Positions 46,086 through 56,838 of a stretch of 64,000 nt of DNA are shown here, one piece after another. Made by a program: the position numbers and the translations under genes. The stretch covers positions 2,356,001 through 2,420,000 of the forward strand of contig CM035308.1 in the NCBI GenBank assembly GCA_002900995.3. The letters are read 5' to 3'. The stretch's first letter is position 1; each line of letters opens with the position of its first letter. The DNA is from Ganoderma boninense (lineage: Eukaryota > Basidiomycota > Agaricomycetes > Polyporales > Polyporaceae). Under the pieces are notes generated by a model, which worked only from the letters and a program-made list of their open reading frames with translations, was not told where the DNA came from and ran no database searches.

Positions 46086-46964
46086 TCAAACGCATGACCC
46101 TGGCACGCTGCTTGTCGTATTCTTGACATGCGCCGCAAGCACGTCGTTCGCGCAGAGCACACTCTTCACGAACGCCGCGGAGACGACGTCAGCCCCCTCC
46201 GGACTCGTGTGCGTATGGTCGTTCGGGTAGAAGGCGTCCACGGCCGTCAGGCCGAGTGCCTCGAACCGGTCCGCGACGTACTGCCCATGGTCGACGTAGC
46301 TCGCCCCGATTGCGTCCGCCGCCCTCTTCGCGTACCCGACGAACCGCGACGGCTCGTACACGAAGGTGCCCGACTCCCAGGGGTTGTTGGGTGTCTGGCT
46401 GCTCATGATGACATTCGCACCCTTGGCCTGCAGAGCTTTGCCCGCCTCGACCTCGTAGAAGACGAACGTGTAGACGGTCTCGCCCGTCGTGGGCGAGATG
46501 CACGTCTCCTCGCCGTCCCCGAAGCAGTCCGTCCGCCCGTTGTCCGTCGTGCTCAGCGACCCGCCGTCGTTGTGCCCGAACTCGATGACGACGAAGTCGC
46601 CCGGCACGACAACGTCGATGATCGCCTGGAACCGGCCCTCGTTCGTGAAGGAGCGCGCGGAGCGTCCTCCGATCGCGTCGTTAATGACTTCGATGTCGAG
46701 CGAGTACCCGAGGTACTGACCCCAGCCTGTTATGAAATGCGAAAGAGGGAGATCAGTCAAACACGTCTGCGAACCCCTGCACTACGAGTCGAATACTATA
46801 CCTTCAGTGCTGCTGCCAGCTCCACCGCCGTTCTTCGCCATCGTAGAATCACCAGCGAGGTAGAGCTTCGGTGCATCCCGCTTCGCATGCGTCCCCGCTG
46901 GTTTGGAAAGCGCAGTTATACTGGAGATGAGGGCGGGGAGGAGCGCAAGGATTGAGAATTTCAT
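46086..46964 (-). CDS. Rhamnogalacturonan acetylesterase (CE12), SGNH hydrolase
   Basis: Secreted esterase that removes acetyl groups from pectic rhamnogalacturonan. ATG 46962-46964 gives a signal peptide (MKFSILALLPALISSITALS), probably with a KR pro-site. KLYLAGDSTMAKNGGGAGSS holds the nucleophile Ser in GDST (block I). An intron leads to WGQYLGYSLDIEVINDAIGG with RSARSF (block II Gly/Arg). VVIEFGHNDGG is block III with the oxyanion Asn, and FYPNDHTHTSPEGADVVSAA carries the Asp-x-x-His catalytic pair. Total about 255 residues, normal for CE12. All catalytic residues are present. It lies between two paralogous Zn2Cys6 regulators, which may or may not control it. Confidence 0.92.
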
Positions 46965-48059
46965 GGTCGACAGCAGGCGTGGCTGAAAACAAGGTGAAGG
47001 AAGAGGAGGGTCTTTCGAGAGTCGACGATGGGCACCTCACATTTCCATGCGGGGGTCACGAAGATTTATATCTTCTGTGAAAACCAGGTCGGGTGGCCGA
47101 CTGGGGGGACACAACCGGCCCGCTGTTAAAGGCATGGCCTTCTGAGCTCTTCGGCCTCGCCCTCCTGATTCATGGTTTCCGCTGTAAAGAGGTCTAGAAA
47201 AGCGGAGGCCAAGTTAGGCGGTAAGTGCGGCAAGCAATCTCCTGACCTTCGCGGAGCGAGGCGAACTTCTTCCGGTAATCTCCCGATACCAGGCTTGTAC
47301 ATATGTCATTCAAAAGCTGGAATACTAAGTCTTGGTAGCATCTGGCAAATAGAGTGTTAGTATCCAAGTGTCAGGAAGAGGACAGGATGAGGAGGAAATC
47401 CTATGTACTTATTCCCTGCGTAGCGCACCCTCAGAGGCCATCGCGATTTCAGGAGGACGGCACCTCAGAACTTAACTCAAAGGAACCGTTTGACCATGTG
47501 GCACACACATATGATCTCCGGAAGTCCCTATGGTGCGAGAGTTACCTTCGCCACTGGTGGCATGGATGGTCCAATCAGAATGCGACGTACCTGAGGAGAC
47601 ATTTGTTCCGTGCCCCAGCAATGCGATCGAGGCCCATGAACCGAAATAAATAGGTAATTTCTCCTGCGCAAATACTGAATGCGTTGAGACCCATCAGTCT
47701 TCGCAAGTCTTCTTGCGGAGATCGCGCGCGTAATTTTGTATTTCGGAGAATTCGGGTACGCAGCCTATTATGTCCCATCAGTATGTATACGTAGACCAAC
47801 GAACTATAAGAACTGCAAAAATAAGCATTACTGTACCTCGCGGCAATAGCTGATAGCCGGGCGAATCCAAGTTCCGACAGCTTGCGGCGCAACCAGAGCC
47901 ACGCCGTTCATGCAATCTCCGATGTACAATTCAAATACAGCTTCCTATTGAAAGAACGTACAGTAACGTAAGAACTAAGATACTCCTTGAGTAATATGGT
48001 ATTCAACTAGAGTAAAAATCAGCAAAGAAGCAACTGAGAACAGTCACCCTCGCACAAGT
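46965..48059. other. Intergenic, about 1.1 kb
   Basis: Promoter of the CE12 gene and 3' flank of the second zinc cluster gene. Frames at 47354-47653 (+) and 47575-47892 (-) have no domain or splice support. Confidence 0.5.
47065..47071 (-). promoter_or_regulatory. Probable TATA box of CE12 gene
   Basis: Minus strand reads GATATAAATC about 100 bases upstream of the ATG at 46964, a typical distance for a fungal secreted-enzyme gene. Confidence 0.5.
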
Positions 48060-51000
48060 CTATATTTGCGGAGCAGGCAGGGACGGAGTCGTCTTCCTGC
48101 GGATGCGCTCGAACGGGGTAGGAACGTCGGTAGAGGGTGGGGGTACGCCGGCCTCGAGGCAGGTTTGCACGAGTTCGCGTCGAAGACAAGCCCACTTTTG
48201 CCTTTGGTCTGGTTCCATCGGGGACTATCGTCAGCATATCCGCACGGCCACGGTGGACTCAAAACGACACAATGCTGCCACTTACCATCGTACGGCCAGA
48301 GACGCATGAGGAACTCGAGCGGCTTGACGTGCGCCTTTGCCGCGTCGAGTGCAATCAGCAGGGTTGGGTCACTCTTATACAGCAGTAGCGCTCTACACAT
48401 GAACAGACACCCATCGGGATATCGCACGTATTAGCTCCGATCAGTTTGCAGCCATATTGCAGACGCACCGGACAATGTGTCCCATGAACCAATAGCAGAG
48501 GAGTGGTCGATTCATCATCTCCCACTTCACTTCCTCCTGCGATGCCCTCCAAAGGTGTTCTGAAACCTGCATTTGGATACGCACTGAGGTAAGGTGAGCA
48601 TATCGTGAGCCATAAAATCCGGCAGTCTTATGATGATCAACTACGTACGCCATGCCTCTGCCTTCTCTCGGTAAAATGACATGATCCCGAGACTAACAAA
48701 CGCATGTGTGAGCAGTAACCCTAAATATTGAGATGATCGCAGACGTACGACGTCACCTGTGGTGCATATAGCCTGAATTCGTGGGATATGCACATCCGCG
48801 CCCTTCGAAGTAACTTAGCACACATCATGGGGACAGAAAGCATGGACAAGGCTCTCACGCAAATAGGTACTCCCGAGTCTGATAGAGTTGGGCGCCTTCA
48901 AGCTGGCAAGTGTGCATGTTGAGAGCGACCTCGATTGCATCAGCCTCGAGCCACGCATTCACGGCATACTCTGCGCGCGCCTGCGTCGACAGGGCAGGAT
49001 TGCCCCTCTGGCGCATGCTCGTATGCCACAGCACCATCGAGCGAATACACAGAGTCCACACGTTACTCGGCAACACCTGCCCATTGGACGAGAAGACGAG
49101 GTCCTCTCCCGGGAACAGTATGGCGAGCTATAGACCAGATATGTGGCCCGAACGTCAGTCTCTCGTCTGCAACACACCATAGCGGGAGGAAGGGGCAGCA
49201 GCACTCACGTTCCTGTAGTCCTTGATGAACAGCTCCGTCCTGTCGAGCTCCCCGTCCGCGGCCGTATATGCGTTCTGACCCGCGCTGAGCATCACGCTTG
49301 ACCACACGAGCCGCCGGCACTCCTCCTTCCTGATCTCGCCCTCCATCAACCCGTCCGGCCACATCGTCGTCATCTCCCACAGAGGCGCGACCTCCGACAC
49401 AGTCGGCCACTGCTCCTTCAGCGTATACTTAAGACAGTCGCACAATGAAGGGCCTTCCTTGGGGGTACTCGCACTCAGCTCGGGGATGTCCGCCGTTTCT
49501 GAGGCCCTATTCCCTCCGGGAGCCGTGGGTGGGTGAGGGTGTGCATGTGCCCCTGCGAGACCGTTGAACATCAACTGTCCTACCATGTTGCTCGAAGACG
49601 TAGCAAAAATGGAGTAGTGCGCCTCCGGGCGGTCGGCGTCCAGGGTGGTCAAAGAAAGGAGGCGAATGAGCGAGTCGAGCAGTTGGACAGCACCCTCGCA
49701 TCGGCGCAATTCCTGTTGAGAGTGGCCCTGCATCTCGAAGTACGTCATGAACTGAAATGTATCGATAGCAGTAATCGTCAGTTTTCAGCATAAGAGACCA
49801 AGGAGAAAGACATCCGCACCCACGCTGCCTGCACGAGTGCGATATCCACCCAATTTGTGCTGAGACTCGCTTTGATCGCCGAATCCGCGAGGTCGACCAA
49901 CTTCCGTGCCCGCGCACGGCCTTTCGCGCCATGCATGACCTCCGAGCTCTGGGAGTGCGCCCCGATGGCTAACATGCTCAAAATCAGGCTCGGCTGCACC
50001 GACCTTCGGCGTTTGGGGTCGAGGATCGTCTCGAAGAACCGAGGGAGGTGCAGGAAGCTCGCCCAGTACATGGACGCATTGAGGACTGCGCGGATGTCGG
50101 CGAACACGAGCTTCGTGGTTGCTAGCCGTTGGTCTGCCGTGAGCGTCATCTCCCCAACGGCGCCGTCTGCTGCGTAAAACACCAACAAGGCGTCCCACCA
50201 TGTTTCCCTCGCAAAATGCATGCTAGGCACATCGGCTATGAGGTCTTCGACCGAACGTTCCGGCTCTCTTGCGGTAGCGTCCTCGTCCTCGGTTGGACCA
50301 GAAGGAAGAGGCGCTGGAAGCTCATAAGAGGCCACGTTCTTAGGGTCAAACGTCGCAGGGTCGAAGCCCTGCAGAACTGCCTAAAATGCAGGCCGCAAGT
50401 CAGAACGAGGCGAACCCTTCCAGCGAGATGCGCAAACACTGACCTCTAGATTGACCTCTGAACCGGGTTCCGTCCGTCGTTGTCCATTAGCGCGAGTCAG
50501 CTTGTCTACGGTTTCGGCGCGACATGGTGCTCGTTGACCTATACCAGAGCGTACACGAGAGCCCGGGACTTTGTCCTGCCCCCGTCGTCTCGGCGCGGCG
50601 TCGTAGTCGCACGCGTCCACGCTGGGGTCTCGTTTGCTACAGTTGAAACAGACAGGCTTCGCGCCGTCACAGCGAACCTTGCGATTGCGACTGAAAGATG
50701 GATGACTGCGATGAGCAACTACTACCGCGACAGGTGTCTGAACAGAGGAGATGCCAGCTATCCTTCGGATTGTCTCTACAACGTCCCTCCGCTGAGGTCC
50801 CACTTCCAACATCTTTGTTGTCGGCCATGCGATAATCGTCTTTTCTCGCCTGGAACTATGGGAGGCGACTCCAGCACTCGAAGGGGGACATACCCCGGAC
50901 GTCATCGTACACAAACCCCCTCAAGCCCCAACACGTCCCCATACGCGGGTGGCAAGAAACGAGATGACAGATGCAGGGAACGCAGAGGACCCACTCACCA

Positions 51001-51381
51001 TTCGCGACACGCAACGTAAACCCGCGTACGCGGCTTCCCTTTCACCGTCAGAGGCTGACACGGGTCCAACGATATCCTTGCCTTCTTCCCTTTGCGACCC
51101 CCGGAGGATGAGCTCGACGATCCCTCCTCATCCGAGGACGCGTGGTCGTGGTCGTTGCTGTTCGTATTGCTGTTGCCGTTCAAGTTACTGTGGCTGGCGT
51201 CCACCTCCGGCGACTGCGTTGTACCCGAGCCGTATGTCGAGGAAGAAGCGTCCAACGAGGCGTCCGGCACGATGGTCAGGCTGTCGAGCCACAAGAGCGC
51301 GTCCTCCTCGAGCGGCAGGACATCTTCGAGGTCGTCTGGAGGGTAGTAGGGGCAGAAGCCGGAGGACAACGGCGCGTCCAT
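48060..51381 (-). CDS. Zn2Cys6 transcription factor, paralogue 2
   Basis: Paralogue of the gene at 41761-44892, same strand. ATG 51379-51381 starts MDAPLSSGFCPYYPPDDLED. ARISLDPCQPLTVKGKPRTR precedes the zinc cluster, split by an intron at the same codon: ACRE + CRNRKVRCDGAKPVC, then FNCSKRDPSVDACDYD and linker PRRRGQDKVPGSRVRS. The regulatory region contains ARETWWDALLVFYA, NASMYWASFLHLPRFFETIL, SAIKASLSTNWVDIALVQAA, EGAVQLLDSLIRLLSLTTLD and ECRRLVWSSVMLSAGQNAYT. The last junction, donor GTAAGTGG at WPYD and acceptor at AACCAG, gives QRQKWACLRRELVQTCLEAG and an end at PSLPAPQI, stop 48060-48062. The stop and tail were chosen by comparison with paralogue 1. Function unknown. Confidence 0.83.
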
Positions 51382-51855
51382 GAGGGTTAAGGTGACGTTG
51401 CCAAGTTCAAGTTATCGGGGTCGTCGTCGTCGTCGTCGTGGTGGTGGTGAAGTTGTGTGTGGTGTTCGTGGTATGAACATGGGGTGTTTATTAGCTGCAC
51501 TGCGGTTGGGCTCTTGAGGCTCGAGGTGACGTCTCAGAAAAGATACGATTGACGCGATGTGCCTGTGGCCGCGACCGCCTGCGACCGCGTCCTCTCGGCA
51601 GAGCGCGCTTCGCTCACAGCGATCCATCAAATTCGATGCTGTGTCACCTGACTCACCTCCATGCGCAGGCAACACAACGTCCGTTGAACGATGCATGCGT
51701 CAATGTACCCATAGCTCAAGAAGAATGAAGGCCAAAAACAAGCATATAGACGTCATGCCATGAACTTACAGGTTTGCAAATCTGAGAGACACCGAGTATC
51801 GTACAACAGTGCTAGTCATATAGCTCTACGGTCCGTCGCACCTCCAGCCTGAGGC
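51382..51855. other. Intergenic, promoter of paralogue 2
   Basis: About 470 bases, including a trinucleotide run at 51420-51449. No gene seen. Confidence 0.5.
51420..51449. repeat. Trinucleotide microsatellite (TCG)n/(GTG)n
   Basis: Six TCG/GTC units run into three GTG units, about 35 bases upstream of the ATG of the zinc cluster gene, so in its 5' UTR or core promoter. Confidence 0.8.
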
Positions 51856-53765
51856 TCAAACGGACTCCTTCGTCATCGAGTTCGTCTGCAAAGCAAGTTC
51901 AGTCCCCAATTACCCTCATCTCTATCAAAAGCAGGCGAAATGTGGCTTACCGAAGAGCTTGACTCTTCCCGTACCTTCCTCTCCGCCCTCCTCTTCCCCC
52001 TGCCCAACGTCAACAAGCCCAAGAACACCAACACCGCCGCCACGATCCCAAACACCGCGACCGTCAAGCCCGCGCCCAAGAACCCCGCGCCGACCGGCGA
52101 GATCCTCTCGTGGGCCGTCCCGACAGCCCCAGCACTCGCCGTGCCGTTCCCGGCATACAGCGCCGCGCACCCGCGCAGCTGCGTCTGCGCGCACATGTTG
52201 CACCACTCCAGCGTCGTGTTGATGCCCGCGGGCGCGAACGCCTGCACGAACGACGCGAGCGGCGCATCCGCGCTGGAACTTGAGCTCGCGCCATCCCAGT
52301 CGGCGAAGCGCATGGGGTACGTGCGGTACGCCGCGTCGTCGGTGCCGTTCTTGAACGTGAAGCGCACGACGGGGCTCGAGCCAGGGGACGACGGCTGGCG
52401 GACCTCGAGGACGACGGACGCCGCATAGTTCACTGCGCACGAGAGGCGCGTGAGCAGGCGCAGGGTGAAATGAGGGGAAAGGAACATACCGATTGCAGGA
52501 GGGAGCGCGCCGTCGGCGACGACGCCGGTCATGTTGAACAGGCTGAGGAAGGGCTTGTACGCGATCGCGGAGTAGTGGAAATGGAGCGGGTCCGACGAGT
52601 TCGCGATGCGCTGCAGAGCGGTCACCACAGAGGGGATCATCGCGCGGAACGCGACTGGCGAAGCGAAGCAGTTCAGTAACACACCTTTTATATGCGTACA
52701 ACACCACACGCTCACCGTTACCAATGCCGTCAAAGGCGCTGTCGCTGAAGACATTGTACTCGTGCCAGTTTGCCAGATCGCGGGATTGGTTGAGATACCC
52801 ATTGGGGAGGCTGTTGGCGAATGTCGCGTTGTGGATCGATTGCACATTCATGTAATCGAATATCTGCAGGCGGCATAAGTCAGTCCCGCGAGCGTCCGGA
52901 AACCTGACATTCCCATTCCCCCACGTACATTCCACTGCAAGCGCGTATAGTCAGCCACGCTTGTCGCCGGTCGACATACAACGTCGCGCGTACCATGTTT
53001 TCCAGGGTCACAGGCCGTCCGTCCATGTAAGGCTGGAGGCTGGTCAGGAACTGCGACGCTTCCGCGTTTTTGGCCTTGAACTCGTCCGAGTTGTAAAACG
53101 CCGTGGTGTGAGCATCGAACGTCTATTTCCACTAACATAAGCAACACCTTAAATAACGAGAGAAACAGCGCACTCACGTTACAAGAGGTAAAGCCCTCCA
53201 GCGAAACATCCTCGTTCGGTTCGACGGACTCAACTAGACACGGTCTTCCATCAGTCGACTGTGCATCTCTTTTTCTTTGGTCAATCACTCACTGGGGATA
53301 TACTGATACCCGCTCAACGGACTCGTGACGTTCGTCCCATTCGCGAGGACCGTGCTCGCCCGGAAGGTCGGCGGCCACAGACCCTGAGTGAGCGCGACGG
53401 CGCTGTCGAAGATGACGCCGCCCTCGCCCCCGGCGTCGGCGCGGACCACGACCTGGCTCTGCTGGAAGAGCGCAGAGGTGTTGGCGATGCCTTGCACGAA
53501 CGAAGGCGAGGAAGGGTCGAAGTATAGGTCGCGGATCACCGAACCAAGGTCGAACTCTTGGGCCTATCGACGCACGGTAGACAATAGACAAGACGATAAG
53601 AATGCAGACGTCGTGCTGGGAATGGGGTCGACGTACCTCGCCGAGGGGAGTGATCGCGGTCTGGGACGCGGTGTACGTCTCTGGGTCCTGGTAGAAGCCC
53701 TGACGATCCCCGTGGCGAGCGAGCACCACGACACCGAGGACAGTGCTCTGATCGCTGGTCGACAT
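51856..53765 (-). CDS. Histidine acid phosphatase-like membrane protein, HD motif lost
   Basis: Histidine phosphatase (branch 2) fold. ATG 53763-53765 starts MSTSDQSTVLGVVVLARHGD; RHGDR is the phosphate-binding nucleophile motif, with no obvious signal peptide before it. ASQTAITPLGE, DLGSVIRDLYFDPSSPSF, QSQVVVRADAGGEGGVIFDS and GYQYIPVESVEPNEDVS follow over several small exons, then WNIFDYMNVQSIHNATFANS. Where the family has the catalytic His-Asp of the GHDTTL element, this protein has HFHYSAIAYKPFLSLFNMTG, so Asp is replaced by Tyr. The C-terminal part has Cys residues (EWCNMCAQTQLRGC), then one membrane span (GLTVAVFGIVAAVLVFLGLL) and GRGKRRAERK. The final exon adds TNSMTKESV, stop at 51856-51858. 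Either a non-catalytic phosphatase relative or one with a displaced acid. Confidence 0.8.
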
Positions 53766-54930
53766 TTCGCTCCTCGGAAAGATTTGTGAGGGGGAGCTAG
53801 AGCAACTTCTCGTGACACGGAGCGAGTCTCGTCCGGAAAACGCGGCGAAGGAGAGACGAACTGGTCGATCCGGGCCCGAGGGGTGCTGAGCGAGGACGGG
53901 GCTATATGTAGCTCGCTCGCTAGATGGAATTTCTATATCGACGGGCTGCAAGGAGTCCCGTGAGCAGAAGAAATCCGATTATACATCGATTTTCGATCCG
54001 AATGCGAGGCGTCAGGGAAAAGCAGCATTCGGAAGCCCATCCTACGTCAGAAGGTTGCCCGCCACATACGGCCCGGATCCCCTTTGGCTAGCTTTACTTA
54101 TTCCTCTTCCAATTGTTATTTCACCCTACAGGGTTTGGTGCTGTATTTACCCTTCCCATGAGTTACAACAGGTTTCTACAGCTTGTCAAACAGAAATTGT
54201 GTGAAAATCGCAAGGCGATTGCTGGACGACTCGGAGGAGTCATCTGAGTCCTGAAGCTAGCCGAGATTAGATAACGTCTAAGAAGGTGGGAGTTAAGCGC
54301 CCATGAGCGAGGAATTCGGAGTCGACGACGGCAAGGTTGAGTGGCATACCGTAACGAGAAGCCGCACTACCAAGTTATTTCAGGCCTGTTCAATGAGTGG
54401 AAGAGGTTTATGCTCATCCATGGATCATTGCACATGGCACATCTTCTTCCATCTCCCACGAAGCCCGGGGGACTCCTCCCATCCTAGCGCTGTACTACTT
54501 AGCCAGTCTGTCTCCCTAAAGAGCCTCGACCACTGCGCATGACACCAATCATGTTTAGACTTTGGCCAACTCGTAGAGAGAAACGCGCTCCAGTTGATGA
54601 GCACGCTGACATTGTGAATAGGTTCGTGGCCAAGTGCATTGTAGGACATTTCCTGACAGGAATCGCGCACGGCGGAAGCGGCGGTCACGAACAACACTGG
54701 AAAGGCTATTCGACGAAAAAAGGGTCCAGCATAGCTAGAGAAAGAACAGATATGTGATACATGGATATGTTGCGATATGATACGAATACAATGGTGGTGG
54801 ATTGGGGATGCATTCATTAGGGGATGGGAGGAGATAGGGTAGGGTTTCAAGTTTTGCCTGCTTTGAAAATAAGGAATCGTCCGTGCAATAGATATAACAG
54901 ACACTCACAGCTCGAGATGAGGGGCACTGA
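53766..54930. other. Intergenic, about 1.2 kb
   Basis: Promoter of the phosphatase-like gene and 3' flank of the small gene at 54931. A minus-strand open frame at 54425-54904 (159 codons) has no recognisable features and AT-rich composition; I do not call it. Confidence 0.45.
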
Positions 54931-55238
54931 TCAATGGGAAGACGATGTGGAGGACGCGACGCTGGCATCAGAGGTGCTAGACGCATCACTCCTCTCAGAG
55001 GAGATCTGGAAGGAAAACATGTCATAATGCATGTCAGCCAGCTTGCACGAGGAGACGGCGAAAATCAAGGGCGTACAGAGGCTCTGGACTGAGATGTCCG
55101 CCTCCTCTTCTTGGAGAGGTCCGCCATGGGGACGGACTTGGTAAGCGGTTTCGGCTCAGGGGGGACCATGGGCGTGCTCCAGAGGGTCCAGATTGCCTGT
55201 GAGAGGTTGGCGGATATAACGGCGTTGGCGGAAGACAT
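54931..55238 (-). CDS. Small basic/Ser-rich protein (78 aa)
   Basis: Two exons, 55077-55238 and 54931-55005, with a 70-nt intron (GTACGC...TTCCAG), join in phase 0 to 237 nt. It begins MSSANAVISANLSQAIWTLW, then STPMVPPEPKPLTKSVPMAD. A basic patch LSKKRRRTSQSRAS looks like a nuclear localisation signal or kinase-site cluster, and the tail is Ser-rich (SDASSTSDASVASSTSSSH). Clean splice sites and smooth composition across the junction support a real gene despite its size. I do not recognise the family. No signal peptide or membrane span. Confidence 0.6.
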
Positions 55239-55625
55239 GGAGCAGCGTGGGGTACTCGTCCTAGTGGTAGAGCTCGGGATGTGGAAGCTGTTGCAGATGG
55301 GGGTCGAAGTATGGACGCATTTTATACTGGATTGCGGATAGAGAGCTGAGAGTGAGGGGGACGGAGGTGATGTCACTGCTCGGCCTTGTGGGCTCGATCA
55401 GCGTGGCCAGTAGACGCCGACAGCACAGCCACTGCTTGGGGATGTGGTCGCGACTGGGCTCAAGTCCACTCGAGACTGAACTGTCCCCAGCAGACGTCGT
55501 CATATGATACTGATCTTCGGTCACCGTGAGCCTCTCTCCGTCTTCTTTCCAGGAGCTGCCAAACCTAAAGAGCATTCATCAGGAACGATTCAAGTCCCCG
55601 ACTCACCCCATCGATTAGATTAGAT
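55239..55625. other. Divergent promoter region
   Basis: About 390 bases between the small gene (-) and the SDR (+). No motif recognised. Confidence 0.45.
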
Positions 55626-56755
55626 ATGTCCCAGGACACTGGCAGCACAAAGGTCGCGATCATCACCGGAGCATCGTCTGGTATGTTCAAATCCAGCCAG
55701 TATTTCATGTCAATGAGTTCACAGAACGTCTGTCGCAGGTGTAGGACAAGCCTCAGCCATAGCTCTCGCAGAAGCAGGCTGGTCAATCTCGCTCTTTGCC
55801 CGGCGAACAGATAAGCTCCAGGAGACCAGACAGCTGTGCAAAGACCCCGCAAAAGTGCTGCTCATCGACGGCGACGTCTCCAAGGAAGACGATGTCCTCA
55901 AGCTCTTCCGGGAAACAATAGATCGCTTCGGTACTTTTATCTCGTTTAAGGCAGCGCAGCTCCCTGGGGTTCGTGTTGACCATTCATCTCCTCTAGGTCG
56001 CTTGGATGTCCTTTTCAATGTGCGTGAGCCACGATCGGCGCTCCGTTGTCGATTCACTTCCATCTCTCGCAGAACGCAGGCATAAGTTCGCCTCAAGTGC
56101 CCATAGAGGAAGTCTCTCTCGAGGCCTTCCAGAGCGTCATTAACGTCAACCTCATCGGGACGTTCCTTTGCACACGCGAAGCCGTCAAGATCTTCAAGGC
56201 GCAGACACCCCAAGGAGGTATGTCCGCGGACCCCGGAATGTGGCTGCATAGTTCCGCAAGTTGTGTGCTGAGGCACCTTGTAGGCCGCATCATCAACAAC
56301 GGTTCAATATCAGCGTACACACCGCGGCCATTTTCGTCGCCTTATACGTCCTCCAAGCACGCCGTACTGGGACTCACGAAATCGACTCTCCTCGACGGGC
56401 GTGTCCACAACATCACCTGCACGCAGATCGATATAGGCAGGTGTCCTCCATCTAATCTCCGGCTGCTCTGTTGAGAAGCGTTCTCCCCCCCTCGTGCTTA
56501 AGGTGGGGCGAAGACGGCGCTATCGCCTCCCCCACAAGGCACGCTCCAGCCGAACGGAAGCTACTCCCAAGAAGCCGTATTCAATGCGAAACACGTGGGA
56601 GAAACGATCGTTCACATCGCAAGCCTCCCACTCGACGTGACCGTGCTCACGTTCAACATCATGTGCGTCCTCCTTATCTGCACCCAACGATTGCTTCCAT
56701 ACCTTTTCTCTGTTTCAATAGGGCCACAGGCATGCCGTTTGTCGGCAGAGGTTGA
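55626..56755 (+). CDS. Short-chain dehydrogenase/reductase (classical SDR)
   Basis: NAD(P)-dependent oxidoreductase. [19 protein letters not shown] splices to [20 protein letters not shown], completing the TGxxxGxG nucleotide site; FARR at the end of beta-2 favours NADP(H). [20 protein letters not shown] supplies the adenine-contact Asp. [19 protein letters not shown] holds [16 protein letters not shown] the structural Asn, and [19 protein letters not shown] plus [12 protein letters not shown] the Ser and YxxxK catalytic residues. The C-terminal exons read [20 protein letters not shown] and [12 protein letters not shown], ending [10 protein letters not shown] with stop at 56753-56755. At least six exons. 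The substrate is unknown. Convergent with the PriA-like gene, 83 bp between stops. Confidence 0.88.
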
Positions 56756-56838
56756 CGGAGGTGAAGATCAGACGAGAGAACGAAAAGAAGTGTCCCATTT
56801 CTTCCATGTATCCTACACGCCCGAAGAGCACACACAAA

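Noticed and set aside
54425..54904. Minus-strand open frame of 159 codons
   Set aside because: AT-rich, no signal, domain or splice evidence; ends arbitrarily in intergenic sequence.
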